A DNA stretch of 64,000 nt. It comes from Liolophura sinensis. Lineage: Eukaryota > Mollusca > Polyplacophora > Chitonida > Chitonidae. Position 1 is the first letter of the stretch. Each line of letters opens with the position of its first letter. A program made the position numbers and the translations under genes. The stretch lies in NCBI RefSeq assembly GCF_032854445.1, contig NC_088304.1, positions 18,699,850 through 18,763,849 of the forward strand, read 5' to 3'. A model generated the notes under the pieces. It saw only the letters and a list, made by a program, of their open reading frames with translations. It had not been told where the DNA came from and made no database searches. This document shows, in pieces, positions 58,845 to 64,000 of the stretch.

Positions 58845-60600
58845 ACTTAAAACACAAACAGGAGACCAAGTCAGAGCAGCTATACAAGCCTGACAGGCAA
58901 TTTCAGCCATTTTTACACACCATACCAATTAAGGCTCCATATCAGCTAAGTGTCCTAGCGTCCTTTTAAACCAATACACGTATACATTCCAGAACTGCGT
59001 TTCACTTCGTTTATACTTTATGCTTATTTAGTTTCTATAAAGCTGAAAACGTATTGAAAAGAAAGCCGGTTCCCTTTGTTCCTTTTCTGGGCGAGTTTCA
59101 CCTTGCCGAGCGTTCCCCCCTTTCCAGAAGCTAATATTAAAAGCGGTAAAGGAAACATCAGTGGAGTACACAGTTTTCACGTACTGTCAGGGAAGATGAC
59201 TTCCACCAAGAACACGTCACAGTTCAGCACAACGCACCCCATATAACATTACTTGCATGATAAGATGTCAGAGGTCAACCAAAAGGCCAGATGTCAACTG
59301 TAAGGTGATTTGGACATCTGTTGTTACCTCCCCTGATCCGACAACACTGGGCCTAGTACTGCCTCTATTGCGCAATTTGCTGCTGTTTCATTGGCAGAGA
59401 TATTCTCAGGGCAATGGCGCTAGGTCTAAAAGTAAAGACTGCCAGGGAGAGAGCGATCGCTTAAGAATTCTCCTGCCAGAAGCTTTACCACGCTACAATA
59501 CTACCTCTACCAGGAGAGTGTGTCTCGTTTCCACAGTGAGGAAGCAAATGACGATGATGTGAACTTAACCCTACATGTTTCTCGGGTCAAGCGTCTGGAC
59601 TATACCCCTGTGATGACCTTTTTGGCCAAAAGAGGCTTAAAAGTGACCAAACAAAGGCCATGTTACCCCTGAGCTTGTCAGACTGTGGAATCTTTATCTG
59701 TTGTCAGACTAAATTGGAATTTAGTGTACCAAGATCTTTTCGGACCAAAAACTATGTCCAAAATATTGGGTCTAATCGATTTGCATTTGACTCATTTTTG
59801 ATCACTTGATTATTTGGGCTTTGATCGGTTATACCCAAATGCGGGCAGGTGTGAACCAAACACAGAGACTTCGTAAATTATATTGCTTACCAACGAATAG
59901 AGTTTATTAATTAGTAAGTTAACAAGGTGTTTTCCCCTCTCTTGTTGTGTGTATATTGTATACTGCATGGAAACTAGCTCCAAACTTAAACATGCTCAAG
60001 GCTTAATCATAGTTACACTCCTCTGAACCTTATGTACACCAGGCGCCTTCGTGGCCGAGCGGATTGGCTCGTCAGCACATTAAACCATAAATTATCAATC
60101 AAATAAATCAATAATTTTACCCATGTCCATGTGCGCCTAATCCAGCACCCTGTCAACACAAAAAGCTATTTAAATAGTCAATTATATTACCCCTTCCCAG
60201 TAAATGCCATTCGCAGATCTACCTTTATTGCGTATAGTGTGGCTGTGTGTAATATCATGTTTTCGATATGCCTCTGCCTCATTGGCGCGTCCCAGAGAGA
60301 TAGAGGCATAAGTATGATTGGACCTGACTGCCTACTCCTAACAAGGAGACGGCTTCATTATGTCAAGGTTTATCACTAGGTATAAAGGAGACCAATCGTC
60401 GGTCACAATCGAACGCTATTCCGCCACGCCTTTTTTATTCACGTGATATCGCTCAAGTGATGAAAAGGCCTTGTTCAAAAAGGTTACCTTTAAGCACTAA
60501 TCATGATGTTTGGGATTTCTGAACGATATATAAAACCATTTGATTTCTACCCCTAGATATTATAAAACACTGTCGAAAAACTCAACGATTAAATGGAGTA
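58845..60600. other. No gene recognised; one SINE-like fragment
   Basis: Short frames only. At 60042-60112 a head GGCGCCTTCGTGGCCGAGCG is joined almost directly to an AATCAAATAAATCAATAA tail, a heavily shortened SINE. Nothing else is assigned. Confidence 0.45.
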
Positions 60601-60694
60601 ATTGTTTATTGTTTGAAGACAAATTACCAGGACAATTTTCACACAACACAACATGGGATCTGAATCAAAACTCACCCGACATAGATGGTAAATG

Positions 60695-60700
60695 TTTATT
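60695..60700 (-). promoter_or_regulatory. Likely polyadenylation signal of GH86-E
   Basis: AATAAA on the minus strand, about 65 nt after the stop codon; a second lies at 60605-60610. Confidence 0.45.
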
Positions 60701-60765
60701 GAAGATAAGTAAAACATGTTAATTATGAAGAAAGTAAGAAGAGTTTTCGCACAATTTGGACAGTT

Positions 60766-63700
60766 TTACCCAATGATGCCTGGATTGCCATTTACGTCCC
60801 CAACGACAAGTGCCACGGATGACACGTAACCACCGCTTTGAGGGAACTCCAATCTGACAGTGTTCGACCCATGGTTCAAAACGTTGGTAGGAACGTTGTA
60901 GATGATGACGTCCCACAGCGTGTCACTCTGATGCCTGTTGTTGTCGAACAAGGAGTAATGGTCGTTTATGCTGTGTCCATTGATATGGACAGACCTGGGG
61001 GTTGTGTGAGCTCCTTTGTTTTTGTTGCTAACTCCGATACGGAGAAAAGCTGAATGATGGTTGCCGCTGTTGGGAAGATTGACGGTGGCTTGGGCTACGT
61101 TGTTGTTGATGTGGTACACCTGATCTGTGGCGTAGTACGTGTGCTCTTCGATTGTCGGAGTCCTTCCAAAGTCGTGTCCAGTTTGGAAGGTGTAGAAACA
61201 AGTTGATTCTCCTCTTAAAGTGACTTTACCATCGTTAAGATGAATCGATTCGTTCTCTTTGAAGACTGGGTTTCTGTTGTTTTCCAGATAGATACAAGTT
61301 GCCCAACCGGCCGTTGGCGTTAGCCATCTGTTGTTGAAGTTCAACTTTACCGTAGTTGAGGAAGAGTGATAGTTGTGTAGAAGTACGTATACCTTCTTAG
61401 TGTGAGGATCCGCCATGGCTAGTGGGGAGATCGTCCTCTCCGCCCCGTTATGTTGACTGTCCACTCGCAAGAACTGGTGGTTCCAGCCGAAATGCTTCCA
61501 GAATCGGTAACATTTCGCCACGAATGTCTCAGCATGGTGAGTATCGAAGAGGCTTGCTTGTTCATTACCAAAACTGTCATGACTTAGGATAAAGGCCACA
61601 GCCGATTCCATGACGCCGCGGTGGTTGAGGAAGGTGAACATGTAAGCGTTGTGCAGGTAGGCGTACGCCCACTGGCTGACTGCGTTGGGAGTGTGGGAGT
61701 CCACGTCAAGGTTACCCAAGCCGTATTCGCTGACGATGAGGGGTACAGAGAAACCTCTCTTGTGATGAGTATAGCTGTGAACAAGGTCAATTACGGCCAC
61801 CAGGCGAGCTTCGTTACTACCAGCAAAACTGTGAGAGCCACCGTGGGAATGGAAAGAGTTGTAAGGGTGAAAGGAAAAGAAGTCCAAGTGGTACAAGGAC
61901 ATGTCCAAAAACTGCTTGATCTTTTTCCACACGCGGAAGTCATTTTTATTCGCGCTGGTGATGGCCGATGTATACGTAGGTCCACCGACTTTCACACCGT
62001 GGACTTTTGCCTTTAGCTTCTGGGCCATGACTCTGTGGAACTCTATGACAGTTTCCCACGACATATACTTCCACTGAGCATCTGGTTCGTTCATGACTTC
62101 AAAATAAGGCGGGTGTATACCTCCAGTATAATGGTTTATGGCGTCGAACATCTGGGCCGCCATATCAGCCGCTGCATCGATATTGTTAGGGAACTGACCG
62201 CCATGGTGGGAGGTGTCCATCCAATGAGGCCAGTCTCCATGAGCTAGAGATAAAAAAGACATTGTTTTTGAAGCTTCTGCTGCTAGTGGTTTGCAAGAAG
62301 ACCTTCAGTGACATTATAAACTTTGTGGGTTCATTGAAAATGTGTTAAAAGACTGGCAAAATTCATGTACCCCAATCCCTGTCATAGCCTTCGTGTCAAT
62401 AATGTGGGCGTTTGTGCAGCCTAACGTTCATTGAGGGCCACTTTTCCCGACTAATATCGTGTGTACATGCGTAAGTGTAAAACTTAGTCAGTATCTTGCC
62501 AAAGGTAGGTGGTTTTACCTGGGCATTACGGTTCTCCCACTCATGAAACTGAACGCCTTTTCATGAGAGAAAAATTCATGATTATGATGTTAAATCAAAT
62601 AAATAACTTTTTTCTTACTTATTAGTAATGTAATTTTAATTGACGCATGCGCAACTTCCACTAATGATGAAATGTACGTGATAAAGCATTACATTCGGGG
62701 CCATCCTTGCGCGAATACTACAGGTGTAAACCTCGTCAACTTATGACCATGAGTACAATTATTTAACTTGTATTGCGGATCAAGGCAAATGTGACAACCA
62801 CTTTTATCTGCTTGCTGCCGCTATTCCATAAAAAATTTAATTTTATCTAGACGTCGAAAACAGACATTACTATAGTAATCGTCAACCATAATAGACGTTC
62901 CTCGTCAATGATGGCGAAATCAATTTTCAAAACAACGTCCAGCATGAACTACAAATACATTAATAATATATATAGAGTGAGAAGTTAAGACAGGTTCACA
63001 TAAAGAGACGCACTCAACAGATTTCCATGAAATCCATGGAATGCTCTTCGCATAAAAAATTAATCCGCATCCGAATCGTGGTACAAGCCAAGTTTAAAAG
63101 TTATCGTTTAGCAAAGCTTGTATCTCAGTTGCGCTTTAAATGCAACTGTCCGTATATCCAGTGTTGTGATTGCATTCAAACACGATGAAAATACGGCTCC
63201 TAACCCCGGTTAAGCGAACATAGACACGATGCTATTCATCCATACAAACCTCTAATGACCATCACGGTGTCCAGATCTTTCCCATAGCCGTGAATATTTT
63301 GCAGGTACTTTTCAGCCACTTTTTTCCGCATGTTCTGGCTGTTAAAATGGTTGGGGTCTGCATATCCTCTTTGATGAGGATTTTCAGGAGTCTGGAACAA
63401 ATAAGAAATCATCCTACATCCTAATTCAGAGCAAAATCACCATCGGAAACTCTTTCTCGCTTGGATTAATTTTTGAACACGAAATGGCATAAGAATGTGA
63501 GAAACTCTACTAATGTTAAATCTTAAAATAAAAACGGTCATGTGACATGCTATCTGTCAAAACTGTATCTTTGGGGCCGGCAACCTTGTTTATTACATAG
63601 GATTTCTGATAGGTGATCGGTAGTGTCAGCAAACGTTTTCTAACATTTTTGACAAGCCACATGATACAGTATGACTTTCTTCACCTTTAGCGACAAAAGA

Positions 63701-64000
63701 GTTCGAACTCGAAAGTCTCCTAAGATGTCGCGGAATCTAACACATTTATCATCAAAAATATGTCTTACGTTTTTGAAAGTATCACTGTTCAGATCTCTGT
63801 TCATCCATCGTCCACTTTCGGTGCCTATGTCCTTGTTCTTGGCGATTTGCCAGCTCTGATCCAAGCCATTATGGTTATCCCATCTGTCCCCCTCGAAGTG
63901 CGAGCGTTTGTTCTGGAGAGGTACTCGGGGAAGATAGTAACTGTGTAGTCACTGATGGCTGGCGCAGCGGCCAACGCCAGAAGGAACGTGCACAATAGAA
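60766..64000 (-). CDS. GH86-E, secreted GH86 enzyme, 5' end outside the window
   Basis: Exons: beyond 64000 to 63769 (partial), 63391-63250, 62243-60766. Exon 2 is again 142 nt and the phases match A-C. The visible 5' part gives a signal-peptide core LLCTFLLALAAAPAIS, then DYTVTIFPEYLS. The start codon lies just past the right edge. Acid/base Glu is in EVMNEPDAQW (62088-62086), nucleophile Glu in VSEYGLGN (61728-61726), with DFFSFHPYN and SGYVSSVALVVG-like end present. It is the most divergent of the four. Exon 1 needs a one-base shift after EYLS to continue as QNKRSHFEGDRWDNHNGLDQ, so the assembly lacks one base or the gene is newly damaged. The long intact exon 3 favours a sequence error or a recent allele. 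Confidence 0.84.
62480..62606 (+). mobile_element. SINE family C, 3' part, in GH86-E intron 2
   Basis: CTTAGTCAGTATCTTGCCAA, AGGTAGGTGGTTTTACCTGG and the end ATGTTAAATCAAATAAATAA. Confidence 0.6.

Noticed and set aside
59257-59562. 101-residue plus-strand frame as a gene
   Set aside because: No recognisable domain, no splice context and ordinary non-coding composition.
35414-64000. Bacterial contamination as the source of the GH86 genes
   Set aside because: Conserved GT-AG introns, SINE insertions within introns and shared contig context with eukaryotic repeats speak against it.

Overview
The window looks like intron-rich, repeat-laden nuclear DNA of a marine lophotrochozoan, most likely a mollusc. 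This is inferred from short genes split by GT-AG introns, abundant tRNA-derived SINEs with ATAAATA-type tails, many minisatellites, and a Ty3-type LTR retrotransposon. The species cannot be fixed from the sequence alone.

Left part (1-29 kb): a nine-exon gene on the minus strand (9491-23077) whose product is a SpoU/TrmH-type rRNA 2'-O-methyltransferase of the mitochondrial MRM1 kind. The nine exon lengths sum to an exact multiple of three, and every splice phase matches. Its introns are filled with minisatellites. Two of these arrays are built from the acceptor side and the donor side of the gene's own exon 6. A single unassigned plus-strand exon candidate lies at 777-897. The rest of this part is SINEs, arrays and unannotated AT-rich DNA.

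Middle (29-35 kb): a foldback element (29818-29934), then a 3.6-kb LTR retrotransposon (30126-33769) with LTRs that look identical and a 5-bp target duplication, so a young insertion, although its coding part is incomplete.

Right part (35-64 kb): a cluster of glycoside hydrolase family 86 genes (beta-agarase / beta-porphyranase family, best known from marine and gut bacteria). Four loci, A (minus), B (plus), C (minus) and E (minus, cut by the window edge), share the same three-exon structure: about 240 nt with signal peptide, exactly 142 nt, and about 1470 nt, with introns in phase 0 and phase 1. Two decayed copies (D1, D2) lie between C and E. A, C and E keep both expected catalytic glutamates. 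B has alanine in place of the nucleophile, so it is a likely pseudoenzyme. All products appear secreted and would fit digestion of red-algal galactans. Introns, SINEs and a neighbouring housekeeping gene argue that this is an integrated animal gene family of probable bacterial origin that expanded by local duplication, rather than contamination. The sequence shows directly the gene structures, repeats and residue changes. Family assignment rests on recalled GH86 and MRM1 family features, and transfer and dietary role are inference.
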